Below, piece by piece: positions 9,127-16,605 of a stretch of DNA of 64,000 nucleotides. Made by a program: the position numbers and the translations under genes. The stretch is from Rhodobacteraceae bacterium EL53 (lineage in GTDB: Bacteria > Pseudomonadota > Alphaproteobacteria > Rhodobacterales > Rhodobacteraceae): assembly GCA_900313015.1 (NCBI GenBank), contig OMPR01000010.1:248001-312000 (forward strand), written 5' to 3'. How positions within the stretch are numbered: the first letter of the stretch is position 1; each line of letters begins with the position of its first letter. The notes under the pieces are model-generated. The model was given only the letters and a program-made list of their open reading frames with translations. It ran no database searches and had not been told where the DNA came from.

Positions 9127-9300
9127 ATGGAAATTCAGCGCGGCATCGCCACAGCCCCCCGAACAACACAGGTGGGTCAGGACATTGCAAATCTCAGTGG
9201 CCCTTGTGTTGGGTGTACGGAATGCAAGGGCGTGTGTCTTGAGTTGATCGAGGCGCTGACCTTGCCTGATATCTTGTTGCGCCGGGATCGGAACACATGA
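9127..9300 (+). CDS. Small box-cluster protein with [4Fe-4S]-type cysteine motif
   Basis: A 57-residue protein encoded between boxB and boxA. The segment CVGCTECKGVC (about residues 29-39) has the exact CxxCxxCxxxC spacing of a [4Fe-4S] ferredoxin motif, with no second cysteine set. GGGAGAGG precedes the ATG at 9127, and its TGA overlaps the ATG of boxA by four bases (ATGA), so it is certainly translated with boxA. The frame stays open further upstream into boxB, but that part has no ribosome site. Its function is not known to me. Possible roles are an extra electron-transfer step between BoxA and BoxB, or help with cluster assembly. The translational coupling to the reductase supports a link with the epoxidase. 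Confidence 0.85.
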   Translation: MEIQRGIATAPRTTQVGQDIANLSGPCVGCTECKGVCLELIEALTLPDILLRRDRNT

Positions 9301-10481
9301 CCAAACCTTTTAAACAGCATCTGATCGATCCTGAAATTTGCATTCGGTGTTACACCTGCGAAATGACGTGTTCAGCGGGAGCAATTGAACATGACGACAT
9401 GAATGTGGTGGTGGATGCCTCGAAATGTAATTTCTGCATGGACTGCATTCCGGTTTGCCCGACCGGATCGATTGACGAATGGCGGGTGGTGACAACGCCC
9501 TATGCTGTCGAGGATCAGTTGGAGTGGGAGGAGTTGCCAGAACAGGTTGATCTGGCCAACGAAGACACAGGTCTAGAGGCACTAGATGATGCGATGGAAG
9601 CCTTGTTGGCCGAAGCGCATAGCGGTGCAGGAGGCAAAGCAAAGGCCCCGGCGTCTGCGTCGAAACCCACGATGAACCTTTATACGTTAGGCAAGCCTGC
9701 GCAGGCCCGTGTGCAGGGTAATTACCGTCTCACGGATGACGCCAGCGATAGCGATGTGCGCCACATTATTCTGGACCTAGGTGCATTGCCGTTTCCGGTG
9801 CTCGAAGGGCAGAGCGTCGGGATCATTCCCCCCGGCACCGATGCCGAAGGCAACGCACATTTGCCGCGATTGTATTCGGTATCCAGTCCGCGCGATGGGG
9901 AGCGCCCAAATTTCAACAACCTGTCCCTGACTGTCAAGCGCGAGGAGCAGGGCCTGTGTTCCAACTATGTCTGTGATTTAGCCCCGGGTGATACCGTGCA
10001 GGTAACAGGCCCGTTTGGCGCAACCTTCCTGTTGCCATCAGATACGAACGCGCATCTTTTAATGATCTGTACGGGAACCGGATCGGCACCCTTCCGGGGG
10101 TTCACGATGCGCCGTCAGCGTGAAAACCCAACGTTGAAGGATACACTGACCCTTGTGTTCGGGGCCCGGCGCCCAGAAGAGCTGCCATATTTCGGTCCAC
10201 TCGCCAAAGTACCTGACAGCTTCATGAGCAAGCATTTTGCGTTTTCGCGTCAAGACGGAGAGACCAAGCAATACGTTCAGGATAAGCTGCGCGAACAGGC
10301 TGAAAAGGTCGGTCAGTTGTTGCAGGATCCCAATGGGCATATCTATATCTGCGGCCTTAAGGCGATGGAGCAGGGGGTGGAAGAGGCACTCAAGGATATT
10401 GCACGCGGTATCGGTTTGAATTGGGTCGATGTTCGCGATAAGATGCGCGAAGATGGGCGCTATCACGTAGAGACATATTAA
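9297..10481 (+). CDS. boxA: BoxA, NADPH-dependent reductase of benzoyl-CoA epoxidase
   Basis: A 394-residue iron-sulfur flavoprotein that passes electrons from NADPH to BoxB. The N-terminus is a two-cluster ferredoxin: cysteines at about 15, 18, 21, 25 and 44, 47, 50, 54 in CxxCxxCxxxC patterns. After a linker of about 90 residues rich in Ala and acidic residues comes a ferredoxin-NADP reductase module with RLYSVSSPRDGE (FAD site), CSNYVCDLAPGD and CTGTGSAPFRG (nucleotide site). The C-terminal YHVETY ends the family as expected. Its ATG overlaps the stop of the small cysteine-motif gene, and a BoxR-like regulator gene follows. Confidence 0.96.
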   Translation: MTKPFKQHLIDPEICIRCYTCEMTCSAGAIEHDDMNVVVDASKCNFCMDCIPVCPTGSIDEWRVVTTPYAVEDQLEWEELPEQVDLANEDTGLEALDDAMEALLAEAHSGAGGKAKAPASASKPTMNLYTLGKPAQARVQGNYRLTDDASDSDVRHIILDLGALPFPVLEGQSVGIIPPGTDAEGNAHLPRLYSVSSPRDGERPNFNNLSLTVKREEQGLCSNYVCDLAPGDTVQVTGPFGATFLLPSDTNAHLLMICTGTGSAPFRGFTMRRQRENPTLKDTLTLVFGARRPEELPYFGPLAKVPDSFMSKHFAFSRQDGETKQYVQDKLREQAEKVGQLLQDPNGHIYICGLKAMEQGVEEALKDIARGIGLNWVDVRDKMREDGRYHVETY

Positions 10482-10510
10482 GCGCTCTGTTTCGTGTCCT
10501 CTCTGGCTAT

Positions 10511-10525
10511 TGCAAGATAATGCGC
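10511..10525 (+). promoter_or_regulatory. TGCA-N6-TGCG element upstream of boxR
   Basis: TGCAAGATAATGCGC repeats the 10-base spacing of the box operators with one mismatch in the second word. It lies 62 bases upstream of the better site at 10573 in the same intergenic gap and may be a second half of the boxR control region. Confidence 0.42.
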
Positions 10526-10572
10526 GCGGTGGCCTGATCTATTGTCAGCAGCCCGTAATTGCTGTATGATTA

Positions 10573-10587
10573 GGCATTATTTTGCAC
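10573..10587 (+). promoter_or_regulatory. Candidate BoxR operator at its own gene
   Basis: GGCATTATTTTGCAC is the same element as TGCATTATTTTGCTA at boxC with one changed base in the first word. It sits 15 bases before the chosen boxR start, which suggests autoregulation and argues against the more upstream TTG start (10542), because that frame would place the operator inside the coding region. Confidence 0.55.
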
Positions 10588-10601
10588 AAAGAACGAGCGA
10601 A

Positions 10602-11534
10602 ATGGCCGAAATTACCAATTTCCGTGGTGAGAGCACACCAAACAATCCAGCGGATGATGCAGAGGCGTCGGTCAAAGATTTGATCGCTCGTGTCGGTGAC
10701 CGGGTACGCAAAGCGCGGGAGCGGCGTGGCATTCCGCGTCGTGTCTTGTCGGAAATTTCCGGCGTGTCCCCCAGATACCTTGCGCAACTCGAAGCAGGCG
10801 AGGGCAATATCTCGATCGGATTGCTGCAACGCGTTGCGGTTGCACTGGATCACCGGATTGAGTGGATTGTCGGGGAAGACGACCCATGGACTTCGGATGC
10901 GATGCGGGTGGCTGATTTGTTTCGGGTTGCCAACACAGAAGTTCAGCAGACAGTATTGCAAGCTTTGAACCCAGAGCCTGAGCAGGTGATGCGGGCGCAG
11001 CGGATTTGTCTGGTCGGCTTGCGAGGGGCCGGGAAATCCACGTTGGGGGCTCGCTTGGGAGAAGTCCTTGATGTTCCCTTTGTTGAGTTGAACGCCGAGA
11101 TCGAAGAACAGAGTGGCATGCCCGTTGATGAGGTGATGGCTCTTTACGGTCAAGAAGGATATCGCAAGCTCGAGGCACAGGCGGTGAGCCGTGTGATTGC
11201 CACCCATGGCACATTGATCCTTGCAGTGGCTGGCGGCATCGTAGCCGAGCCGGAAACCTATAAGAACCTGCTGAGCAATTTCCACACCATTTGGCTACGC
11301 GCCTCTCCAGCCGATCATATGGATCGAGTGCGCGCGCAAGGGGATGAACGCCCGATGGCAGGCAACCCCGAGGCGATGGAGCAGCTTAAGTCAATTCTGA
11401 AAAGCCGTGAGGCGCTCTATGATAAGGCGCGCGCGCAGCTGGATACAGCTGGCCAGACGATTGATGCGTCATTGGATTCGCTTTTGGAATTGGTGAAAGA
11501 GCGTGGCTTTATTACTCAGCAACAGATCCAGTGA
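10602..11534 (+). CDS. boxR: BoxR-type transcriptional regulator (XRE HTH + shikimate-kinase-like domain)
   Basis: A 310-residue regulator with an XRE-type helix-turn-helix at about 36-88 (RREVLSEISG-like and YLAQLEAGEGNIS segments) joined to a shikimate-kinase-like domain with Walker A GLRGAGKST at about 139-147. This two-part build is diagnostic of BzdR/BoxR, which repress benzoate genes and are released by benzoyl-CoA. ATG 10602 is preferred over TTG 10542 because an operator-like site lies between them and family proteins begin near this point. It is transcribed in the same direction as boxA, from its own leader of 120 bases, and is the natural candidate to bind the TGCA repeats across the cluster. 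Confidence 0.92.
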   Translation: MAEITNFRGESTPNNPADDAEASVKDLIARVGDRVRKARERRGIPRRVLSEISGVSPRYLAQLEAGEGNISIGLLQRVAVALDHRIEWIVGEDDPWTSDAMRVADLFRVANTEVQQTVLQALNPEPEQVMRAQRICLVGLRGAGKSTLGARLGEVLDVPFVELNAEIEEQSGMPVDEVMALYGQEGYRKLEAQAVSRVIATHGTLILAVAGGIVAEPETYKNLLSNFHTIWLRASPADHMDRVRAQGDERPMAGNPEAMEQLKSILKSREALYDKARAQLDTAGQTIDASLDSLLELVKERGFITQQQIQ

Positions 11535-11557
11535 AAGCCTAGTTTAGCAGTCTGATC

Positions 11558-12772
11558 CTATTTGGGGTCACATAGCCATTCCGGTCCAAATTCGATGTGG
11601 CCCAAACCAATAAAGCGTCGGACACGTTCTAATTCGGCCTCCAATCGTTTGGTCCTTGCGGCTGACCATTTGATCTTTTGTTCTGGCCAGAGGGCACGAA
11701 CGACAAGGGTATCGCGATCTCGATAGGCTTTCATATCAATACGCCCAACCAATTTGTTCCCTTCAAGCAATGGGAAAACATAATAGCCATAGGTGCGTTT
11801 TGGCGCTGGGACGAACACTTCGATGCGATAGTGAAAGCCAAACAATCGTTCGGCCCGTTTGCGATCTCTCAGTGCCGGATCAAAGGGACTAAGCACGCGA
11901 ATACGGTTCGGCGGAGCAGGGGCGCTGGCCGCACTGTCCAGAACGTTGGGGCGGGCAAAGTGTTTACGCAGACTACCATCTGCGTTCTCGACCTCAATCT
12001 GTTGGATCTCCCCTCGACCCTCGGCGGCCGTACACCAAGCGCGGGCTTCGGTGGTAGAAACCGTGTCCCAGAACGCTGCCAGTTCGCCAGAGGTCGCAAA
12101 CCCCAACCGGTCCAAAGCGGCGTTACACAGCCAATCAATCGTGGGTTCAGCCTCGCAAGGGTGGCCACCGGGACACAGGTGCTGTTCAATCACACGCTCA
12201 GTCAGATCGTAGCGTTTTTGAAATCCTTCTCGCCCAATGACGGTCAAGGCCCCGCTGCGCCATAGGTATTCCAGTGCGGTTTTGGACGGATGCCAGTCCC
12301 ACCAACCCCCAGACCCCTTCTTTTCATCCTTGCCCACATCTGAAGAGCTCACAGGCCCATGTGTCTGAATATGCTGAAGAACAGTTTCATATTGTGCTTC
12401 AAACCCGTCTCGCCGCCAATTCCGCCACCGTTTTCGCAGCAGCTCAGCATCGCGTTGAAATCGCAGGTGCCAGTGCGGGTAAAACGACATAGGGATCACG
12501 GCCGCATCATGGGTCCAGTGTTCGAACAGGGCTTTGTCCTGCTCATAGTGTCGTTTTAAATTCTCAGCACGATAACTGGGGCGCCGGGAAAACAGAATCA
12601 AATCATGCGCCCGTGCGACGGTGTTAATGCTGTCGAGTTGTACGAACCCCAGCCGGTGAATAAGAGCGCCTAGGTCGGATCCCTTGGCGGGCCCAGCCGG
12701 GCTTTCCGCCAGTGCATGTCGATCCATGAACAGCGCACGCGCCATGCGATTTTCAAGCCGGGGCAACGTCAA
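11558..12772 (-). CDS. YcaQ-family winged-helix DNA glycosylase
   Basis: A 404-residue protein of the YcaQ (formerly DUF1006) / HTH_42 family. Family enzymes release N7-alkylguanine and unhook interstrand crosslinks in DNA, using three tandem winged helices and a Q-x-D motif. Here VQLDSIN places Q45 and D47 in the expected position, followed by ARAHDLILFSR and later HWTHDAAVIP and YGYYVFPLLEGNKLVGRID, all family landmarks. The gene lies convergent with boxR and ends 24 bases from it. The start 12772 is almost directly after the LacI-type gene stop (12777) on the same strand, so the two may be cotranscribed by chance of spacing. Confidence 0.88.
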   Translation of the reverse strand: MTLPRLENRMARALFMDRHALAESPAGPAKGSDLGALIHRLGFVQLDSINTVARAHDLILFSRRPSYRAENLKRHYEQDKALFEHWTHDAAVIPMSFYPHWHLRFQRDAELLRKRWRNWRRDGFEAQYETVLQHIQTHGPVSSSDVGKDEKKGSGGWWDWHPSKTALEYLWRSGALTVIGREGFQKRYDLTERVIEQHLCPGGHPCEAEPTIDWLCNAALDRLGFATSGELAAFWDTVSTTEARAWCTAAEGRGEIQQIEVENADGSLRKHFARPNVLDSAASAPAPPNRIRVLSPFDPALRDRKRAERLFGFHYRIEVFVPAPKRTYGYYVFPLLEGNKLVGRIDMKAYRDRDTLVVRALWPEQKIKWSAARTKRLEAELERVRRFIGLGHIEFGPEWLCDPK

Positions 12773-12776
12773 TCTG

Positions 12777-13802
12777 TCAGCGCCTTTTCAGCGTGTCGCC
12801 ATAACTGATTGTGGGGGCTAGGGTGATACGGGTTTCCATGTCGGTATCAGGATTTTCCAGCTTGGCTGCGATGATTTCGGCGGCTTTTCTGCCAATCTCA
12901 ATTCGGCAAGCATCCATAGTGGCCAGTTGCCGCGGTAAACCTTGCAACAGTTCAACACCGTTGAAGCCAGCCAGCCCAATCTGGCCCGGGATATCAATGC
13001 CCTGTTCCAATAAGAACAACAGCCCACCGGCCCCAATCATGTCGTTGGAATAGTAGAGGAAATCCAGTTCCGGGGACCGCTCCAGCATTTCGCGTGTCAT
13101 CTCGCGCCCTTTGGCCAAAGCGGAACCACCAGAATAAAAGGCGCGATCTTCAATTTCGATACCGTTTTTGGCAAGGGTTTCGGTGAAGCCTTCGAACCGT
13201 TTCCGGGCCCGGTGATCAAGCGGCATTTTGGTGCCCAAGAACCCAATGTGTTGATAGCCCGCTTTTAGGATAGCTTGGGCCATTTCGCGCCCGGCTCGAC
13301 GATGTGAAATGCCAACATTGGCATCAACTGGTTTCCCGTCTGTATCCATGATTTCAACGACAGGGATGCCAGCCGCATTCAGCATGCTGCGAGCCGCCTC
13401 AGTGTGCTCTAAGCCAGCAATGATCACGCCAGAGGGACGCCAAGACAGCATTTCGTACAGAACTTTTTCTTCTTTTTCAGGGAGATAGTCAGTCACTCCA
13501 ACAACTGGCTGCAGTTCAGTATCTTCCAGAATCTGATTGATCCCAGTCATCACCTCGGGAAAGACCATGTTGGACAAAGAGGGGATAATCACAGCGACAA
13601 GATTGACCCGGTTCGAAGCGAGCGCACCTGCGATTTTATTCGGGACATACCCCAACTCTTTTGCTGCGGCTAAGACACGTGTTCGCGTGGCGTCGGAAAC
13701 ATCACCCCTATTACGCAGCACTCTGCTGACGGTCATTTCAGAAACCCCCGACGCTTCAGAGACATCGCGCAGGGTGAGCGGGCGTTTGGTATCAGGCGAC
13801 AA
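12777..13802 (-). CDS. LacI-family transcriptional regulator
   Basis: A LacI/GalR-type regulator: an N-terminal helix-turn-helix (LTLRDVSEASGVSEMTVSRVL, then LGYVPNKIAGALAS hinge) followed by a periplasmic-binding-like sensor domain (VAVIIPSLSNMVFPEV, GFLGTKMPLDHRARKR, YYSNDMIGAGGL). It resembles the gluconate-type GntR subgroup. Start choice: the frame runs upstream into the tRNA gene, so the longest version is impossible. ATG 13868 gives 363 residues with an atypical N-terminus; TTG 13802 with AAGGG before it gives 341 residues, the usual LacI length, and places the palindrome at 13837-13848 in the promoter, so it is preferred. No sugar genes adjoin it; its targets are unknown. Confidence 0.9.
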   Translation of the reverse strand: MSPDTKRPLTLRDVSEASGVSEMTVSRVLRNRGDVSDATRTRVLAAAKELGYVPNKIAGALASNRVNLVAVIIPSLSNMVFPEVMTGINQILEDTELQPVVGVTDYLPEKEEKVLYEMLSWRPSGVIIAGLEHTEAARSMLNAAGIPVVEIMDTDGKPVDANVGISHRRAGREMAQAILKAGYQHIGFLGTKMPLDHRARKRFEGFTETLAKNGIEIEDRAFYSGGSALAKGREMTREMLERSPELDFLYYSNDMIGAGGLLFLLEQGIDIPGQIGLAGFNGVELLQGLPRQLATMDACRIEIGRKAAEIIAAKLENPDTDMETRITLAPTISYGDTLKRR

Positions 13803-13836
13803 ATCGAACCCTTTATGCTGATCAGCTTTGGGTGAT

Positions 13837-13848
13837 GTTAACGCGAAC
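13837..13848 (-). promoter_or_regulatory. Possible LacI-type operator
   Basis: GTTAACGCGAAC has symmetric ends (GTTnnC/GnnAAC) with a central CG, the common core of LacI-family operators. It lies 35 bases upstream of the TTG start of the LacI-type gene and could be used for autoregulation. Confidence 0.3.
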
Positions 13849-13963
13849 GAAAGGCAATGCACAACCATGCTGCAAGGGGCAGGATATCTGGATGGGCTGG
13901 AGGCGCACAGCCAATCGCTCTTTCTTGGTGTTTGGCTGGAAGTGTGCTGGATCAACTTGCAAA

Positions 13964-14040
13964 TGGTGAGCCGTGCAGGACTCGAACCTGCTGCCTCCAA
14001 ATTAGGAATTTGGCGCTCTATCCAGCTGAGCTAACGGCCC
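13964..14040 (-). tRNA. tRNA-Arg (anticodon CCT)
   Basis: Read on the minus strand, GGGCCGT (14040-14034) pairs with ACGGCTC at the 3' side, the D-arm is GCTCAGCTGGATAGAGC, the anticodon stem CCAAA/TTTGG holds the loop TTCCTAA with anticodon CCT, and the T-arm is GCAGG TTCGAGT CCTGC. The CCA end is encoded (13966-13964). All 77 bases fold as a standard tRNA reading AGG arginine codons. No integrase or duplicated tRNA end is present next to it, so there is no sign of an inserted island. Confidence 0.97.
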
Positions 14041-14233
14041 CCAAATGCTTTTCTTTTTTCTTGGAAGGCTTTGGAAATGTCAACGGCTCTAGCGGTAGGG
14101 CGTAAGGTGCTTATTTCAATTCCGCCTAAAGTGGGTTCAACCAAAATAGACAAATTCTGAAATTCCCGAAGATTTGCCGGGGGCGGGGGTGACGCCTCTA
14201 ATGCGGTGTCCTAAGGATGAAATTTTCGCTGAC

Positions 14234-14248
14234 TAGACGACCGGTCTA
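14234..14248 (+). promoter_or_regulatory. TetR/NemR-like operator
   Basis: TAGACGACCGGTCTA is an inverted repeat with arms TAGAC and GTCTA. This is the core recognised by NemR/AcuR-type TetR repressors. It lies 20 bases before the tetR start, so the operon is probably autoregulated. Confidence 0.65.
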
Positions 14249-14267
14249 ATTTAACGTATCAAACGGT

Positions 14268-14882
14268 ATGCAATCTCGTACTGACACCACCAAAGAACAT
14301 ATCCTCGCTACCGGCCAAGGCCTCGTTGCTCAGCGGGGATTTGCGGGGATGGGGCTGAACGAATTACTCAGAACGGCTTCGGTGCCCAAAGGATCATTCT
14401 ACCACTATTTTGCTTCGAAAGAGGACTTTGGCTGCAAACTTCTCATGCAGTACCTTTCGAAGTACTTGGTCCGGTTGGACGAGATACTGAATGCCGAAGG
14501 CCCCGACGCACGCGCGCGGTTAATGCATTATTGGTCTCTTTGGATCAGCTCGCAAACTTCGGGTGATATCTGCGCACAATGTTTGATTGTAAAGATTGGC
14601 GCCGAAATCTCAGATGTGTCTGATGAGATGCGCAATATTCTTGAAGAAGGGACCAGCCGAATTGGCGCACGCCTTTCGCAAGCTATTGCCGAAGGCCAGG
14701 CGGACAGCTCGATTTCCAAAGCGGTGCAAGCGGATTTGCTTGGAACCGCACTGTACGAAATGTGGTTGGGTGCGAGTCTGATGGCGAAACTGTCGCGTAC
14801 GCGCGACCCGTTTCTGAATGCTCTGGAAACAACCGAGCTTTTGCTGGCCAAGCCCTCCCTAAACCCAAAGGAACAACCTTGA
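14268..14882 (+). CDS. TetR-family regulator (NemR/AcuR-like)
   Basis: A 204-residue TetR repressor. The DNA-binding domain is at about 8-55 (ATGQGLVAQRGFAGMGLNELLRTASVPKGSFYHYFASKE region), followed by a helical ligand domain containing cysteines in GDICAQCLIVK at about 100-110. Cysteines there are used by NemR-type repressors to sense electrophiles and hypochlorite, so a similar role is plausible here. An inverted repeat operator precedes it. The TGA stop overlaps a TTG start of the ohr gene (TTGA), and an NADP-dependent oxidoreductase follows, so it likely controls a reactive-electrophile/peroxide response operon. Confidence 0.9.
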   Translation: MQSRTDTTKEHILATGQGLVAQRGFAGMGLNELLRTASVPKGSFYHYFASKEDFGCKLLMQYLSKYLVRLDEILNAEGPDARARLMHYWSLWISSQTSGDICAQCLIVKIGAEISDVSDEMRNILEEGTSRIGARLSQAIAEGQADSSISKAVQADLLGTALYEMWLGASLMAKLSRTRDPFLNALETTELLLAKPSLNPKEQP

Positions 14883-15293
14883 AAGTTTCACACCAAACCA
14901 GCGCCACGGCGACAGGTGGGCGTTGGGGAGCCAGCAAACTCGATGGCGGAAACTTTGAAATCAACTCATTGCCTCCGAGCAACAATGATGAGGGCCTAAA
15001 CCCCGAGCAGCTTTCTACACTAGGGTATTGCGCATGTTTTGATAATGCGATGCAACTGGTCGCACACCGTATGGAACTTGCTCTAAGCGCGTGCTCCACA
15101 ACAGTTGAGGGTGGGATGCAAAAGCTTGAAGGCCGTGGCGTTGGGCTTGAAGCTGGTCCCTACGCAAACATCGCGGGCCTGTCTGAGCCAGAGGCACATT
15201 CTGTGCTGAACGCCACGAACAAGGTTTGTTTTTTATTCCAGATCTTTGCACGGCAACGTCGAGGTTGACCTGCAATTTTACACTTCATCCTGA
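14879..15293 (+). pseudogene. ohr: Organic hydroperoxide resistance protein (Ohr/OsmC) with a +1 frameshift
   Basis: The frame from TTG 14879 encodes an Ohr-type peroxidase: TATGGRWG (Arg15), NPEQLSTLGYCACF (Glu43, first redox cysteine Cys53) and NKVC (second cysteine Cys117). Downstream of the second cysteine the frame ends early at 15268 with an unrelated tail. If one T is removed from the run of six T at 15229-15234, the frame continues as CFYSRSLHGNVEVDLQF to TGA 15291, which is the expected Ohr ending. So the gene carries a single-base insertion, or the sequence contains a homopolymer error. The TTG start overlaps the tetR stop by four bases (TTGA). Both catalytic cysteines remain in either version. 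Confidence 0.82.
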
Positions 15294-15305
15294 GAAGAGA
15301 ATTCC

Positions 15306-16340
15306 ATGACACAAGACACTAACAAGAACCGTCAAATCGTACTTGCTCAACGTCCGGTTGGCGCTCCGGATGCCAATACCCTGCGCCTTGAAACATCGGA
15401 CAAGCCAGTTGCGGGCGCAGGTCAAATGTTGCTTCGGACCGAGTATCTTTCCCTGGATCCTTACATGCGTGGCCGGATGAATGATTCCAAATCCTATGCC
15501 GAGCCGGTTGCCATTGGTGCCCCGATGGTTGGTGGAACTGTCGCGCGCGTTGTTACTTCGGACGTCGAAGGATTTTCTGAAGGCGATTGGGTGCTCAGCT
15601 TCAATGGCTGGCAGGACTACGCTGTTTCGGATGGGGCTGGTGTCACCAATATGGGAACCGATCCTGCGCACCCATCTTGGGCGCTTGGCATCATGGGCAT
15701 GCCCGGGCTTACGGCGTATTGTGGGCTACTTGAAATCGGCGCGCCGAAAGCCGGTGAAACCGTTGTGACGGCCGCTGCAACCGGTCCTGTCGGGGCCACT
15801 GTGGGTCAGATCGCCAAGATCAAGGGCTGTCGGGCTGTCGGCATCGCCGGGGGGGCCGAAAAATGTGCCCATGCAGTCAACGAACTTGGTTTTGATGCAT
15901 GTATTGACCGCAATGCAACGGATTTCGAAGCGCAGCTCGCTGCGGCCTGCCCTGATGGCATCGATGTCTACTTTGAGAACGTCGGTGGTGCCGTGCTTGC
16001 GGCTGTATTGCCGCTTTTGAACCCGTTTGCACGTGTTCCTCTTTGTGGGTTGGTGTCACAATACAACGCGACCAGCTTGCCCGAAGGACCTGACCGTTCG
16101 GGTGCAATGCTGGGCGCTTTTCTAGTGAAAAAAATCAAGGTTGAGGGCTTTATTGTTTGGGACAGTTTCCCCAATCACTATCCACGGTTTGCTAAGGAAA
16201 TGACCGATTGGATTAAAGAAGGCAAAATCAAGTATCGTGAACAGATGGTCGAAGGTTTGGAGCATGCACCTGATGCATTCAATGGGCTGCTTGAGGGGCG
16301 AAATTTTGGCAAGTTGGTCGTTAAAGTCGGTGCATCCTGA
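15306..16340 (+). CDS. NADP-dependent oxidoreductase, MDR family (CurA/YncB-like)
   Basis: A 344-residue zinc-free medium-chain reductase of the leukotriene B4 dehydrogenase/curcumin reductase type, which reduces activated double bonds of enones with NADPH. Landmarks are LDPYMRGRMNDSKSY near the N-terminus, MGMPGLTAYCGLLEIG, the nucleotide site AAATGPVGATVGQIAK at about 156-171, and DVYFENVGG. It starts 12 bases after the restored ohr stop, so it is the third gene of the TetR-controlled operon. Reduction of toxic enals/enones fits with the NemR-like operator upstream. Confidence 0.92.
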   Translation: MTQDTNKNRQIVLAQRPVGAPDANTLRLETSDKPVAGAGQMLLRTEYLSLDPYMRGRMNDSKSYAEPVAIGAPMVGGTVARVVTSDVEGFSEGDWVLSFNGWQDYAVSDGAGVTNMGTDPAHPSWALGIMGMPGLTAYCGLLEIGAPKAGETVVTAAATGPVGATVGQIAKIKGCRAVGIAGGAEKCAHAVNELGFDACIDRNATDFEAQLAAACPDGIDVYFENVGGAVLAAVLPLLNPFARVPLCGLVSQYNATSLPEGPDRSGAMLGAFLVKKIKVEGFIVWDSFPNHYPRFAKEMTDWIKEGKIKYREQMVEGLEHAPDAFNGLLEGRNFGKLVVKVGAS

Positions 16341-16605
16341 CCAGCGGACTGTTTTTTCCTCGGGTTCACGTGGCTAATTGCGTAATTTCGCCTACCAGTG
16401 CACCACGTGACGCCCATCTAGAACAAGACCGAACCGGGGCGATAGAGGCTGCGGTTCGGTCAGCCAAATAGGCGGTCGCTGTCGGGCCCAATTGCAGACA
16501 CCCCGGCTGCCAACTCAGAACGTGGATGCGCGGATACCGCAGGTCGTGGCTTGCCTGATTGGCGAGCAGGCGCTGGAAATTCAATTGCAAACGGGAAAGA
16601 GACGG

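Noticed and set aside
10545-11285. 246-codon minus-strand frame over boxR
   Set aside because: BoxR domains on the plus strand are clear; the antisense frame shows no motif.
13964-14040. tRNA-Arg as an island integration site
   Set aside because: No integrase, no direct repeat of the tRNA 3' end and no change of gene character on either side within the window.
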